Shown: piece after piece, positions 27,262 to 36,522 of the stretch | Numbering within the stretch: position 1 is the stretch's first letter | Layout: each line of letters begins with the position of its first letter | Source: Microbulbifer taiwanensis | Lineage (GTDB): Bacteria; Pseudomonadota; Gammaproteobacteria; Pseudomonadales; Cellvibrionaceae | Length of the DNA: 64,000 nucleotides | Direction: 5' to 3' | Assembly: GCF_014904815.1 (NCBI RefSeq) | Contig: NZ_JACZFR010000025.1 | Location: forward strand, 265,660 to 329,659 | Translations under genes and position numbers: made by a program | The notes under the pieces: generated by a model | Told to the model about the DNA's origin: nothing | The model's database searches: none | The model's input: the letters and a program-made list of their open reading frames with translations, nothing else

Positions 27262-27942
27262 ATGACGAACGCCTTGCACATACTGGTGGTTGAAGACCAG
27301 GCGGCTATCCGGGCGAATATCGCCACTTACCTGGAGGGACGCGGCCATGTGCTGGATTTTGCCGGCGACGGCGCCCAGGGGTTGGCACTGGCCCTGGCGC
27401 AGCCCTACGACCTGGTGGTGCTGGACCTGATGTTGCCGGGCATGGATGGCCTGTCGGTGTGCCGCGCGCTGCGCGCCAGGGCCAGCCGGCATATCCCGGT
27501 CCTGATGCTGACTGCCCGGGACAGCCTGGCGGACAAGGTGGAGGGATTCGGCACCGGCGCCGACGACTACCTGACCAAACCCTTCGCCCTGGAGGAGTTG
27601 GAACTGCGCGCCCTGGCGCTGGCCCGCCGCCATCTGCTCAACACCGAGCAGGTGTTGGAATTGGGGGCGCTGCAGGTCGACCGCCAGCGTAGGGAGGTCA
27701 GGCGCGACGATCGCTCCATCAAACTTAATGCCATCGACTACCGCATCGTCGAGGCCCTGGCCGAGGCCTACCCGCAGGTGATGACCCGCAGCGAACTGGT
27801 GTGGAAGATCTGGGGCGATGAGCCCACCGAATCCGACGCGCTGCGCACCCATATCTACCAGATACGCCGCGTGCTGGATAAACCCTTCGACCGCCCGCTG
27901 CTGAAGACGGTGCACGGCGTCGGCTTCGTGCTGGAGGTTTGA
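27262..27942 (+). CDS. OmpR-family response regulator
   Basis: This 226-residue regulator has a receiver domain (phospho-acceptor Asp55 in LVVLDLMLPGMDG, acidic pair ED11-12, Lys in DYLTKPFALEEL) and a winged-helix DNA-binding domain (residues about 125-226; ALRTHIYQIRRVLDKPFDRP, VHGVGFVLEV). It is closest in layout to QseB/PmrA-type regulators. The histidine kinase starts directly after its stop. The 11-base-period repeats at 22814 and 26072 are plausible targets. Confidence 0.93.
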   Translation: MTNALHILVVEDQAAIRANIATYLEGRGHVLDFAGDGAQGLALALAQPYDLVVLDLMLPGMDGLSVCRALRARASRHIPVLMLTARDSLADKVEGFGTGADDYLTKPFALEELELRALALARRHLLNTEQVLELGALQVDRQRREVRRDDRSIKLNAIDYRIVEALAEAYPQVMTRSELVWKIWGDEPTESDALRTHIYQIRRVLDKPFDRPLLKTVHGVGFVLEV

Positions 27943-29202
27943 TTGACGCTCAGGTTCCGCTTCGTCGTATTTTTCTGCGCCTTCGCTCTGCTGCTCGGCG
28001 CCCTGTTCAGTGCCGTGAACTTCCTGCTGGCCTACACCCTGGAAGACCGGGTGTTCGAGCGCGAGCTGGCGCGGGAGGCGGACTACCTGGCGGCGCACTT
28101 CCGGCGTCACGGGCAGTGGCCGGAACCGCGCCGCGAAAACTACAGCCTGCACCTGACCACGGCATCCCTGCCGGTATTGGTGCGGGAAACGCTGGCGGCC
28201 GAAACCGGGCGCACCGAGTTTTTCGGTGAAGGCGGCCGGCACTATCATCTGCGCCGCCTGGCCGACCGGGACGCCGTGCTGCTGGCGGAAGTCAGCGCCG
28301 ACCTGCTGGTGCGCCCCCGCGCCAGGGCCATGCTGGTCGCCCTCGGGCTGCTCACGCTGGCGATGATGGCGGTGGGCTGCGTCCTCGCCTATGCCTTTGC
28401 CCGCGGGGCGCTCGCACCCCTGTCCAGGCTGACCCGGCAGGTGGAGCTGCGGGCCCCGGAAGCTATCCCCGGGGGATTCGCTTCCGGCTGTCCCGACAAT
28501 GAGATAGGCGTGCTGGCGCGGGCGCTGGACGACGCCTTCGGCCAGGTTGGGGAGTATGTGGAGCGCGAAGTGCAGTTCACCCGCGACGCCAGCCACGAGT
28601 TGCGCACGCCCATCTCCGCGGTGAGCGGCGCCGCGGAACTGCTGGCGGGCAGGGGCGACCTGGATCCCGAGGCGCGGATACTGGTGGAGCGCATACGGCG
28701 CGCCAACCGCGATATGGTGCAAACGGTGCAGACCCTGCTGACCCTGGCCCGGGATGAGGGCGATCAGTTGCCGGTGGAGCGCCTGTCCCTGTTGGCGGCG
28801 GTGGAAAAGGTGGTGGTGAGCCAGGCCCGGTTGCTGGAAGGCAAGGATGTGGCGGTGAGGATAGATATCGACCCGGGCCAGACCATCGAGATGCCCGCGG
28901 CCGTGCTGGACATACTCCTGACCAACCTGATCGCCAATGCGTTCCAGTACACCGCCGAGGGCGAGGTATCCATTGCCTCCGGCGCAGATACCCTGGTGAT
29001 CGCCGATACGGGCGGGGGCATAGCGCCGGAATTGCAGCCGTATGTCACCCGGCCCCTGGTCAAGGGGCACGCCAGTCGGGGCTTCGGCATCGGGCTGTCC
29101 ATAGTGCAGCGGCTGTGCGACAGGTATCGGCTGAAGCTCGCGATCGATGACTGCGGTCAGGGGTGTCGGGTGCGTGTTTTCTGGTCTGGCGGGGCGGAAT
29201 AG
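27943..29202 (+). CDS. Sensor histidine kinase
   Basis: This 419-residue kinase starts at TTG 27943, immediately after the regulator stop and with GGAGG in the regulator's last codons. It has two membrane helices ([20 protein letters not shown] and [20 protein letters not shown]) around a periplasmic sensor of about 110 residues, a HAMP-like linker, the phospho-acceptor His in [15 protein letters not shown] near residue 218, N box [13 protein letters not shown], and G boxes ADTGGGIAP and [11 protein letters not shown]. The ligand is unknown. Coupling to an exported DJ-1-like protein and an ABC permease suggests an envelope signal. Confidence 0.92.
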   Translation: MTLRFRFVVFFCAFALLLGALFSAVNFLLAYTLEDRVFERELAREADYLAAHFRRHGQWPEPRRENYSLHLTTASLPVLVRETLAAETGRTEFFGEGGRHYHLRRLADRDAVLLAEVSADLLVRPRARAMLVALGLLTLAMMAVGCVLAYAFARGALAPLSRLTRQVELRAPEAIPGGFASGCPDNEIGVLARALDDAFGQVGEYVEREVQFTRDASHELRTPISAVSGAAELLAGRGDLDPEARILVERIRRANRDMVQTVQTLLTLARDEGDQLPVERLSLLAAVEKVVVSQARLLEGKDVAVRIDIDPGQTIEMPAAVLDILLTNLIANAFQYTAEGEVSIASGADTLVIADTGGGIAPELQPYVTRPLVKGHASRGFGIGLSIVQRLCDRYRLKLAIDDCGQGCRVRVFWSGGAE

Positions 29203-29219
29203 ATCCCACTCAAAATCGC

Positions 29220-29248
29220 TTGAAAAGCATACACTCCTTATGTACTAT
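29220..29248 (+). promoter_or_regulatory. Sigma-70 promoter of rplM-rpsI
   Basis: TTGAAA (29220-29225) and TACTAT (29243-29248) are separated by exactly 17 bases, about 58 bases upstream of rplM. Confidence 0.65.
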
Positions 29249-29267
29249 CCGCGCTCTTTCGTGGGAT

Positions 29268-29285
29268 GGCCCCATTTTCGGGGTC
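29268..29285 (+). ncRNA. Possible L13 leader hairpin
   Basis: GGCCCC (29268-29273) pairs with GGGGTC (29280-29285) around ATTTTC in the short rplM leader. L13 leader RNAs that bind their own product are known in other bacteria. The structure here is small and the assignment is tentative. Confidence 0.35.
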
Positions 29286-29305
29286 TTATTACAGGTGTTT
29301 ATAAC

Positions 29306-29734
29306 ATGAAGACATACAGTGCCAAGCCGGAAGCGGTCAAACGCGACTGGTACATTGTCGACGCTGCGGACAAGACTCTCGGCCGTATTTCCGCCGAGAT
29401 CGCTCACCGTCTGCGCGGCAAGCACAAGCCTGAGTATACGCCCCACGTGGACACTGGCGATTACATCGTTGTAATCAATGCCGAGAAGGTCCGCGTGACC
29501 GGCAACAAGGCCAAAGACAAGATCTACCACAGCCACTCCGGCTACCCCGGTGGTCTCAAGTCCATCAGCTTCGAGAAGCTGATCGAGAAAGCGCCCGAGC
29601 GCACCATTCAAAGCGCCGTAAAAGGTATGCTGCCGAAGGGTCCGTTGGGTCGCGCCATGTTCAAGAAGCTGAAAGTGTACAGCGGCAGCGAACATCCTCA
29701 CGCGGCACAACAGCCGATTGAACTGGCGATCTAA
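29306..29734 (+). CDS. rplM: 50S ribosomal protein L13
   Basis: L13 is an early-assembly protein of the large ribosomal subunit. The 142-residue product from ATG 29306 starts [20 protein letters not shown] and contains the signature region [20 protein letters not shown] and [13 protein letters not shown]. The frame is open upstream to 29147, but that segment belongs to the promoter and leader and is not coding. rpsI follows 14 bases later, the universal pairing. Confidence 0.98.
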   Translation: MKTYSAKPEAVKRDWYIVDAADKTLGRISAEIAHRLRGKHKPEYTPHVDTGDYIVVINAEKVRVTGNKAKDKIYHSHSGYPGGLKSISFEKLIEKAPERTIQSAVKGMLPKGPLGRAMFKKLKVYSGSEHPHAAQQPIELAI

Positions 29735-29748
29735 GGGGGAAGACTCAG

Positions 29749-30141
29749 ATGGCAACTACGCAATATTACGGCACTGGCCGCCGCAAGACCTCCACCGCTC
29801 GCGTATTCATCGAGCAGGGTGAAGGCAAAATCACCGTGAATGGCCGCACTCTGGACGAATACTTCGGCCGCGAAGTGGCGCGCATGATCGTGCGTCAGCC
29901 GCTCGAGCAGGTCGACATGGTGGAAAAATTCGATATCAACGTCACTGTTAAAGGTGGTGGTTCTTTCGGTCAGGCGGGTGCTATCCGTCACGGCCTGACC
30001 CGCGCCCTGATGCAGTATGACGAAGCGCTGCGCCAGCCGCTGCGCGCCGCGGGCTATGTAACCCGCGACGCCCGTGCGGTGGAGCGGAAGAAAGTGGGTC
30101 TGCGCAAAGCGCGCAAGAAGCCGCAATTCTCCAAGCGTTAA
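29749..30141 (+). CDS. rpsI: 30S ribosomal protein S9
   Basis: S9 is a small-subunit protein whose C-terminal tail reaches the P-site tRNA. The 130-residue product shows [19 protein letters not shown], the signature [20 protein letters not shown] and the basic tail [20 protein letters not shown] ending in the conserved Lys-Arg. GGGGGAAG precedes the ATG. A rho-independent terminator follows after nine bases, ending the rplM-rpsI operon before petA. Confidence 0.98.
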   Translation: MATTQYYGTGRRKTSTARVFIEQGEGKITVNGRTLDEYFGREVARMIVRQPLEQVDMVEKFDINVTVKGGGSFGQAGAIRHGLTRALMQYDEALRQPLRAAGYVTRDARAVERKKVGLRKARKKPQFSKR

Positions 30142-30150
30142 GCTACTTTC

Positions 30151-30176
30151 AAGCCCGGCCATTGCCGGGCTTTTTT
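30151..30176 (+). terminator. Rho-independent terminator after rpsI
   Basis: AAGCCCGGC (30151-30159) and GCCGGGCTT (30164-30172) form a perfect stem with a four-base loop followed by TTTTTT. Confidence 0.9.
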
Positions 30177-30275
30177 CTGTCTCCCGATTCGTCTGGCGCC
30201 GAACGCTTCTTGTCATTTCTGGTTATTTTCTCGCCAGTTCGCTGCGGTATTCCCGACGTTCCCCGCCGCATCGCC

Positions 30276-30304
30276 TTGTATCAAATTGGCATTTTCTTTA
30301 ACAT
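30276..30304 (+). promoter_or_regulatory. Candidate promoter of petA-petBC
   Basis: TTGTAT and TAACAT with a 17-base spacer sit in an AT-rich stretch about 140 bases upstream of petA. Confidence 0.45.
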
Positions 30305-30445
30305 TGCGCGAATTTGTATCCGCTCGATTTATGGGGTTTATTCGCACCGGCACAACCGGGGGCGAAATTTCCTTTAAGGATTTTTTTGGGTTTGGGCCAG
30401 CCGATCTCGCATAGATGGGAGACGCTGTGATGGGAGAACTACGTC

Positions 30446-31045
30446 ATGAGTGATGACGGTGTAAATGTAGGACGGCGCCGCTTCCTGACCGCCGCTACCT
30501 CGGTTGTTGGTGGCGCGGGTGCGGTGGGTGTAGCCGTACCTTTCGTCGCATCCTGGAATCCGAGTGCCAAGGCCAAGGCCGCCGGCGCGCCGGTCAAATA
30601 CAATATCAGCAAGCTCGAACCGGGCCAGATGGTCACCGTGGAGTGGCGTGGCAAGCCGGTTTACGTGGTGCGACGCACCGAGCAGGTACTGCAGGACCTG
30701 GAGAAAGTAGAGCCGCTGCTGCGCGACCCCAACTCCGAAGAGTCCATTCAACCACCCTACGTGGATCCGGAAAACCGCTCCATCAAACCGCAGATGCTGG
30801 TGCTGGTCGGTCTCTGTACCCACCTGGGCTGCGCGCCCATGTACCGCCCGGAGGTGGGCGCCGCCGATCTCGGTGGCAGTGAGTGGATGGGCGGCTTCTT
30901 CTGCCCCTGCCACGGTTCCAAGTACGATATGGCCGGCCGCGTGTACAAGGGGGTTCCCGCACCCACCAATCTGGATGTGCCGTCTTATTCCTATGAGAGC
31001 GATGACGTGATTGTGATTGGCGTGGATCAGGAGGGCAGCGCATGA
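30446..31045 (+). CDS. petA: Ubiquinol-cytochrome c reductase Rieske iron-sulfur subunit
   Basis: The Rieske protein carries electrons from ubiquinol to cytochrome c1 in the bc1 complex. The 199-residue product has a twin-arginine motif (RRRFLTAAT) and membrane anchor (VVGGAGAVGVAVPFVASW), then the cluster-binding boxes CTHLGCAPMY and CPCHGSKYDMAGRVYKG. Its TGA overlaps the start of the next gene (ATGA, 31042-31045), so Rieske and cytochrome b are translationally coupled. Confidence 0.97.
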   Translation: MSDDGVNVGRRRFLTAATSVVGGAGAVGVAVPFVASWNPSAKAKAAGAPVKYNISKLEPGQMVTVEWRGKPVYVVRRTEQVLQDLEKVEPLLRDPNSEESIQPPYVDPENRSIKPQMLVLVGLCTHLGCAPMYRPEVGAADLGGSEWMGGFFCPCHGSKYDMAGRVYKGVPAPTNLDVPSYSYESDDVIVIGVDQEGSA

Positions 31046-33243
31046 ACTGGTTAACCGCACTGGGTGACTGGGTGGATCAGCGTCTGCCGATCTACCAGGC
31101 CTGGGACAAGCACATGGGCAAGTACTACGCGCCCAAGAATTTCAATGTCTGGTACTTCTTCGGCGTATTGTCGCTGCTGGTACTGGTCAACCAGCTGCTC
31201 ACCGGTATCTGGCTGGTGATGAGCTACAACCCCTCCGCCGAGGGCGCCTTTGCCTCAGTCGAGTACATCATGCGCGATGTGGAATGGGGCTGGCTGATCC
31301 GCTACCTGCATTCCACCGGCGCCTCGGCGTTCTTTGTGGTGGTCTACCTGCATATGTTCCGCGGCCTGATGTACGGCTCCTACAAGCCGCCGCGCGAGCT
31401 GGTGTGGATCTTCGGTATGTGCATCTACCTGGTGCTGATGGCCGAGGCCTTTATGGGCTATGTACTGCCCTGGGGCCAGATGTCCTACTGGGGTGCGCAG
31501 GTAATCGTGTCGCTGTTCGGCGCGATACCCGGTATCGGCGAGGACCTGGTGCAGTGGATTCGCGGTGACTACCTGATCTCCGGCATCACCCTGACGCGCT
31601 TCTTCTCCCTGCACGTGATCGCACTGCCGCTGGTACTGGTGCTGCTGGTGGTGCTGCATATCCTGGCACTGCACGAAGTGGGCTCCAACAACCCCGACGG
31701 CATCGAGATCAAGAAGAACAAGGACGAGAACGGTATTCCCAAAGACGGCGTGCCCTTCCACCCCTACTACACGGTGCACGACCTGGTGGGCGTGGCGGTG
31801 TTCCTGTTCATCTTCTGCGTAGTGGTGTTCTTCTTCCCGGAAATGGGCGGTTTCTTCCTTGAGTACGCCAACTTTGAAGAGGCGAACCCACTGAAGACGC
31901 CGGAACATATCGCGCCGGTCTGGTACTTCACGCCCTTCTATGCGGTGCTGCGTGCGGTGACCATCGACATTGGCCCGCTGACCGCCAAGTTCCTCGGCCT
32001 GGTGGCCATGGGTGCGGCCATCGCGATACTGTTTGTCCTGCCCTGGCTGGACAAGAGCCCGGTGCGCTCCATCCGCTACAAGGGATTCCTGCCCAAGGCC
32101 CTGCTGCTGCTGTTCGCCGCGGTATTCATCATCCTCGGCTACCTGGGCGTGAAGTCCCCGACTCCGGGCCGCAACTTCCTGGCCCAGGTGGCGACCCTGT
32201 TCTACTTCGCCTACTTCGTGACCATGCCCATCTGGAGCAACCCGAAGGAGCGCAAGGGCATGGCCTCCTGGATTGTCAGCGGCGTCTTCGGGGTGTTCTT
32301 CCTGTGGATGGCGGTTACCAACTTCAAGGCGAGCCTGTTTGTCGGTATTGCCTCCCTGCTGCTGGCGGCCTTCTTCGCCGCACTGCCGTGGCTGACAAGC
32401 CGCGACGCCGTGCACCCGGAGCCAGAGCGGGTGACCAGCCCCTCCGGCGAGAAGACCTTCGGCGTACTCTTCTTCGGTATTATCATTGTCGGCTTGTTGG
32501 CATTCGTGCCGATCAAGGCGGTGGGCGCCGAGAGCAGTGTTGAACTGGACCACATCAACATCGATCTGCAGGACAAGCCGTCCCTGCAGCGCGGTGCCAA
32601 GTATTACGTCAACTACTGCATGGGCTGTCACAGTGCCAACTTCTCCCGCTGGGAGCGGGTGGCCACCGACCTGGGTATTCCCAACGAGCTGATGATGCAG
32701 AACCTGGTGCTGGGCGACGCCAAGATCGGTCAGTTGATGCAGATCTCCATGCGCCCGGACGACTCCAAAGTATGGTTCGGCGCCGCGCCGCCGGACCTGA
32801 CGCTGGTTGCCCGCGCCCGCTCCCCGGAATGGCTCTACACTTACCTGCGCAGTTTTTACAAGGATGACAGCCGCCCCACCGGTGTGAACAACAAGGTTTT
32901 CCCGAGCGTGGCCATGCCCCACGTGCTGCTGGAGCTGCAGGGCCTGCCCGAGTGTGCGCCCGGTCCGAAGCGCGAGCACGGCCATATAGTGCGCGATGAG
33001 CTGGGTAACCCGATCATGGACGCCGACTGCGGCAGCCTGAAAGTTGGCAATATCAAAGGCACTATGGATGAGGCGCAGTTCGACCAGGCCATGTACGACC
33101 TGGTGAACTTCATGGAATACATCGCCGAGCCGATGGCGGAAGATCGCAAGCGTGTCGGCTTCTATGTACTGGCGTTTATCCTGGTGTTCTTTGTCTTCGC
33201 CTGGTTGCTGAACCGCGAATACTGGAAAGACGTGCAGCACTGA
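31042..33243 (+). CDS. petBC: Fused cytochrome b / cytochrome c1 of the bc1 complex
   Basis: One uninterrupted 733-codon frame encodes both haem subunits. Residues 1 to about 400 are cytochrome b: haem-ligand helices (LIRYLHSTGASAFFVVVYLH, FFSLHVIALPLVLVLLVVLH) and the Qo-site region, with the usual eight helices. Two or three extra hydrophobic segments follow, ending AFVPIKAVGA, which reads like a signal-peptidase site near residue 495. Residues about 496-733 are cytochrome c1 with the haem motif CMGCH near 525, RPDDSKVWFGAAPPDLTLVA and a C-terminal anchor (VLAFILVFFVFAWLLN). In Bradyrhizobium FbcH a similar fusion is cleaved after translation. An internal AAGGAG-N9-ATG (32245-32262) offers an alternative separate start. 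Confidence 0.93.
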   Translation: MNWLTALGDWVDQRLPIYQAWDKHMGKYYAPKNFNVWYFFGVLSLLVLVNQLLTGIWLVMSYNPSAEGAFASVEYIMRDVEWGWLIRYLHSTGASAFFVVVYLHMFRGLMYGSYKPPRELVWIFGMCIYLVLMAEAFMGYVLPWGQMSYWGAQVIVSLFGAIPGIGEDLVQWIRGDYLISGITLTRFFSLHVIALPLVLVLLVVLHILALHEVGSNNPDGIEIKKNKDENGIPKDGVPFHPYYTVHDLVGVAVFLFIFCVVVFFFPEMGGFFLEYANFEEANPLKTPEHIAPVWYFTPFYAVLRAVTIDIGPLTAKFLGLVAMGAAIAILFVLPWLDKSPVRSIRYKGFLPKALLLLFAAVFIILGYLGVKSPTPGRNFLAQVATLFYFAYFVTMPIWSNPKERKGMASWIVSGVFGVFFLWMAVTNFKASLFVGIASLLLAAFFAALPWLTSRDAVHPEPERVTSPSGEKTFGVLFFGIIIVGLLAFVPIKAVGAESSVELDHINIDLQDKPSLQRGAKYYVNYCMGCHSANFSRWERVATDLGIPNELMMQNLVLGDAKIGQLMQISMRPDDSKVWFGAAPPDLTLVARARSPEWLYTYLRSFYKDDSRPTGVNNKVFPSVAMPHVLLELQGLPECAPGPKREHGHIVRDELGNPIMDADCGSLKVGNIKGTMDEAQFDQAMYDLVNFMEYIAEPMAEDRKRVGFYVLAFILVFFVFAWLLNREYWKDVQH

Positions 33244-33267
33244 GATCTTGGCCGATTTTCCTTTACT

Positions 33268-33297
33268 GGGTGGTGGAGTTACTCCGCCACCCTTTTT
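33268..33297 (+). terminator. Rho-independent terminator after petBC
   Basis: GGGTGGTGGAGT and ACTCCGCCACCC form a near-perfect stem (one G-U pair) followed by TTTTT. Confidence 0.8.
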
Positions 33298-33356
33298 ATG
33301 TTTTTGGATCCATGGTCGGCGCAACAGCCGACCAACTAGTTTGAGGTAGTTAGAAG

Positions 33357-33983
33357 ATGGGTGTGCCGACCAACAAGCGCTCCTCCATGACCTTCTTTTC
33401 CGATGGTCGCAGTCATTACAGCCACCGGGTGCGTATAGTGCTCGCGGAGAAGGGGGTCTCTGTCGATATCATCGATGTGGATCCGGACGATAAGCCTGCG
33501 GAGCTCGCCGACCTCAATCCGTACAACTCGCTGCCCACCCTGGTGGACCGCGACCTGGTGCTGTTCGAGACCAAGGTGATGATGGAGTACCTGGACGAGC
33601 GCTTCCCGCACCCGCCGCTGTTGCCGGTCTACCCAGTGGCGCGGGCCCAGAGCCGCCAGATCATGCACCGCATCGAGCGCGACTGGTGTCCGCTGGTGGA
33701 CAAGATACTGGCCGGTGGTAAAGACGCCGCTGCGGCGCGCAAGGACCTGCGCGACAGCTTCGTCGGCATAGCGCCGATGTTCACTGATCTGCCGTACTTC
33801 TTCAACGAAGAGTTCTCACTGGTAGACTGCTGTATGGCCCCGCTGCTGTGGCGCCTGGAGCAGTTCGAGATCAGCCTGCCGAAGACCAAGCAGGCCAAGC
33901 CGCTGCTGGACTATATGGACCGGCTCTTCTCCCGCGAGGCCTTCCAGCAGAGCCTGACCGAATTCGAACGGGAGATGCGCTGA
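33357..33983 (+). CDS. sspA: Stringent starvation protein A
   Basis: SspA is an RNA-polymerase-associated protein with a glutathione-S-transferase fold, involved in stationary-phase and acid-stress transcription. The 208-residue product has the thioredoxin-like N-terminal domain ([39 protein letters not shown]) and an all-helical C-terminal domain. It follows the bc1 genes and precedes sspB, the conserved order. The start at 33357 (ATG) has GAGG upstream; ATG 33387 is an alternative matching shorter homologues. Confidence 0.94.
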   Translation: MGVPTNKRSSMTFFSDGRSHYSHRVRIVLAEKGVSVDIIDVDPDDKPAELADLNPYNSLPTLVDRDLVLFETKVMMEYLDERFPHPPLLPVYPVARAQSRQIMHRIERDWCPLVDKILAGGKDAAAARKDLRDSFVGIAPMFTDLPYFFNEEFSLVDCCMAPLLWRLEQFEISLPKTKQAKPLLDYMDRLFSREAFQQSLTEFEREMR

Positions 33984-34043
33984 CAGCGCGAGCCTTGAGA
34001 GGCCTTTTTTGGGGGAGACAGCCTTGAGCCAGGGGAGAAATAG

Positions 34044-34454
34044 GTGAGTAAACCGGCCATGACATCCAATCGCCCGTATATCCTGCGGGCTTTCTATGAG
34101 TGGATAACCGATAACCGGTGTACGCCCTACATCCTCGTCGATACCCATCTGCCCGGCGTGCTGGTACCGCAGCAGCACGTCAACGAAGATGGGCAGATAG
34201 TGCTGAATATCTCCGAGAGCGCGGTAGCCGGCCTTAACATGGACAACTACGCCATCCGCTTCAATGCGCGTTTCGGCGGCGTGCCCACCGATATCCAGGT
34301 GCCGGTGGGGGCGGTAGTCGGTATCTACGCGCGTGAAAACGGCCAGGGCATGGTATTCGAGGCGGAGGAAACCCCGGAGCCACCGGAGCCGACACCGCCC
34401 ACCAGCCTGGGGCGCAAGACCGCGAAGAAGCCGGCCCTGCGCGTCGTCAAATAG
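34044..34454 (+). CDS. sspB: ClpXP protease specificity-enhancing factor SspB
   Basis: SspB tethers ssrA-tagged proteins to ClpX. The 136-residue protein shows SNRPYILRAFYEWITDNRCT, PYILVDTHLPGVLVPQQHV and NARFGGVPTDIQVPVGAVVG, then a disordered acidic/proline linker and a C-terminal RKTAKKPALRVVK that corresponds to the ClpX-binding tail. GTG 34044 follows GGGGAGAAATAG; ATG 34059 is the alternative. The TAG stop is the first unit of a GTGGCGA heptamer array. Confidence 0.95.
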   Translation: MSKPAMTSNRPYILRAFYEWITDNRCTPYILVDTHLPGVLVPQQHVNEDGQIVLNISESAVAGLNMDNYAIRFNARFGGVPTDIQVPVGAVVGIYARENGQGMVFEAEETPEPPEPTPPTSLGRKTAKKPALRVVK

Positions 34455-34488
34455 TGGCGAGTGGTCGGTGTTCAGTGGCGAGTGCAAA
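34454..34488. repeat. GTGGCGA-type heptamer array after sspB
   Basis: Five contiguous 7-base units follow the stop codon: GTGGCGA, GTGGTCG, GTGTTCA, GTGGCGA, GTGCAAA. The first base of the array is the last base of the sspB stop. The unit differs from GCGGAAT but has the same length and the same position relative to a gene end. Confidence 0.65.
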
Positions 34489-34590
34489 GCGCCCAAGAGC
34501 ACCGATCACTTGCAAGATCTGGGATCCATTTCCCCTGCAATCCCCACCTAGCACGTATAATCTGCGGCAAATTCCACATTTCGCCTTCGT

Positions 34591-35790
34591 ATGCCGCCCT
34601 ATATACAGTGGCTGCGTTACAGCTGGCTGCCACTGGTCCTGCTGGCATGTCTCGCGGCGCAGTATCTCTCCTGGTTTGATTTCCTGTCCCTGCTGACGCC
34701 GCGGCTGCCGGCAGTGCTGTTGGGCATATCCCTGGCTCTGGGGATTTCCTTCAAGTCCAGTCGAATCGCATTTACTTCGGCGCTGCTGCTGGCCGTGTAC
34801 CTGTCTGCGGAAACCGCGTCCTGGTTACACCGGGGACAATGGTTTTCGCTCGCCCTGGGCCTGGTCGCCTGCAATTTGGCCGCGATCGCCTTCAGTCGCG
34901 ACCGCAGTCTGCTGAGCGGTTCTGGCCTGCTATTACTGCTGGCGGTGTTCGCGCAGATCGGCGCTCTCTACGCACTGCAAACCTGTTGCGAACAGCCGCT
35001 AATCGACGCCTGGTCGGCGACAGTGGTGGCAATACCGCTACCTGGCAACGAAGTACAGTTCAGTCTGGAAATGGTGGTGTTTCTCGCCGCAGCCCTGTTG
35101 ACGTTGCTCCAATCGATTTTCCGGCCAGAGCCCACCGGCTTCGGCTTGCTACTGTGTATCCTGCTGCTCGCCGCCACGGACAGATTCGGGTTGCCTATAC
35201 AGCAGGCGGCCGCCGCGGCGGGTTTGCTGTTGAACCTGCTGGTATTGCGCAGCGCCTACGATCTGGCGTTTCGCGATGAATTGACCGGAATCCCCTCGCG
35301 CAGGGCATACAGCCGCTATCTGCTGACCCTGGGGCGTCATTTCTGTATCGCCGTGGTCGATATCGACCACTTCAAGAAACTCAACGACCGCCATGGCCAC
35401 CAGGTTGGCGACCAGGGGCTGCGCATGGTGGCGGGCAAGATTGCCCGCTTCGGTGGCGGCCGCGCCTTCCGTTACGGCGGTGAGGAGTTTGTGGTGGTAT
35501 TTCGCGGCCGCGACAGGGACAGGGCGCTGCATTCGCTGGAGCAGATGCGCGAAAAGATAGCCGGCTATCCGCTGCGCCTGCGCTCCAGTGCGCGCGATCC
35601 GGCCAATAGCGCCAGGTCCCGCAGTCGGCGCGGACAGGGCGGCGGCAATGCAATCAAAACCACCGTGAGTGTCGGTGTCGCCAGCAGCGGTGGCAAGTTG
35701 AGGTCACCGGAAGAGGTGTTGCGGGCCGCGGATAGCGCGCTCTACAGGGCCAAGCGCGGCGGGCGAAATCGCGTCTGTGTCCACAGCTGA
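34591..35790 (+). CDS. Membrane-bound diguanylate cyclase (GGDEF)
   Basis: This 399-residue protein should make cyclic di-GMP. About seven hydrophobic helices occupy residues 1-215, with no recognised sensory domain. The GGDEF domain (about 225-399) has DELTGIPSRRAYSRYL, the metal-binding VVDIDHFKKLNDRHGHQVGD and the active-site loop RYGGEEFVVVF. The RxxD inhibitory site is absent. A low-complexity basic insert (SSARDPANSARSRSRRGQGG) interrupts the domain before TVSVGVA, which is unusual but in a loop. Confidence 0.9.
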   Translation: MPPYIQWLRYSWLPLVLLACLAAQYLSWFDFLSLLTPRLPAVLLGISLALGISFKSSRIAFTSALLLAVYLSAETASWLHRGQWFSLALGLVACNLAAIAFSRDRSLLSGSGLLLLLAVFAQIGALYALQTCCEQPLIDAWSATVVAIPLPGNEVQFSLEMVVFLAAALLTLLQSIFRPEPTGFGLLLCILLLAATDRFGLPIQQAAAAAGLLLNLLVLRSAYDLAFRDELTGIPSRRAYSRYLLTLGRHFCIAVVDIDHFKKLNDRHGHQVGDQGLRMVAGKIARFGGGRAFRYGGEEFVVVFRGRDRDRALHSLEQMREKIAGYPLRLRSSARDPANSARSRSRRGQGGGNAIKTTVSVGVASSGGKLRSPEEVLRAADSALYRAKRGGRNRVCVHS

Positions 35791-35907
35791 TATGAACCAT
35801 TCGCCTATAAAATTGGCGCCTTATTCCTGATTTACATTGGTTAATCTTCCGCCGGACCCCGATACTGCTAAGCAATGCCATGAAGGGAACAACAAGGGAG
35901 AAGGCGC

Positions 35908-36522
35908 GTGCGACTACTCAGCCACACCATCGGAATTTTCACCCACCCCGACAAAGAGTGGGAGGCCATTCGCGCCGACCGCCACTCCTTCGTTCAGGTA
36001 TTCCTCAGCCATGTGCCGATACTTGCGCTGATTCCCGCCATCGCCGGCTATATCGGTGTCACCCGTGTCGGCTTCGAACTGGGCGGGCACCTGACCAGGC
36101 TGACGCCCGAGAGCGCCGCGGTGCTGGCGGTAGTGATCTATTTCGCGATACTGGCCGGTGTCTATCTACTCGGCGAGTTCATCAACTGGATGGCCAAGTC
36201 CTACGGCGTCGAGGACGACGAATCCACGCGCCACTACGAGGGTACGGCATTGGCGGTATTCGTCACCACGCCGATTTTTCTCGCCAGTGTTGTCCTGCTG
36301 TATCCGCACCTGTGGCTGGCGGTTGCGGTTATCGGTCTCGCGGGGATCTATTCGGTCTACCTGCTGTTTGAAGGTATCCCGATCCTGATGAATATGAACA
36401 AGGAGCGCGCCTTCCTCTATGCTTGCGCGGTGGTCACGGTGGCGCTGGTGATGATGGTCACGGTGATGATCGGTTCGGTGATTCTGTGGAGTATGGGGGT
36501 GGGGCCCGTCTACCAGAGCTAG
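35908..36522 (+). CDS. YIP1-family membrane protein (DUF1282-like)
   Basis: This 204-residue inner-membrane protein has the Yip1-like layout: an N-terminal amphipathic lead (HTIGIFTHPDKEWEAIRADR), followed by about five helices (VFLSHVPILALIPAIAGYIG, AVLAVVIYFAILAGVYLLGE, PIFLASVVLLYPHLWLAVAV, YSVYLLFEGIPILMNM, VVTVALVMMVTVMIGSVIL). The start is GTG 35908 with GGGAGAAGG before it. The bacterial function is unknown. Its last four bases overlap the stop of the convergent TetR gene. Confidence 0.8.
   Translation: MRLLSHTIGIFTHPDKEWEAIRADRHSFVQVFLSHVPILALIPAIAGYIGVTRVGFELGGHLTRLTPESAAVLAVVIYFAILAGVYLLGEFINWMAKSYGVEDDESTRHYEGTALAVFVTTPIFLASVVLLYPHLWLAVAVIGLAGIYSVYLLFEGIPILMNMNKERAFLYACAVVTVALVMMVTVMIGSVILWSMGVGPVYQS

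Larger units (their letters stand above)
30142..30445 (+). other. rpsI-petA intergenic region
   Basis: This 304-base gap holds the rpsI terminator and a candidate petA promoter (TTGTAT 30276-30281, 17 bases, TAACAT 30299-30304), then about 140 bases of untranslated leader in which I see nothing further. Confidence 0.5.

Noticed and set aside
27034..29070. A 678-codon minus-strand frame over the two-component system
   Set aside because: It is the antisense shadow of clear regulator and kinase genes, with no start signal or family features.
31255..33324. A 689-codon open frame antisense to petBC
   Set aside because: It mirrors the high-GC codon pattern of the real gene, has no recognisable domain and is rich in His/Gln/Arg; the sense frame is an unmistakable cytochrome b/c1.
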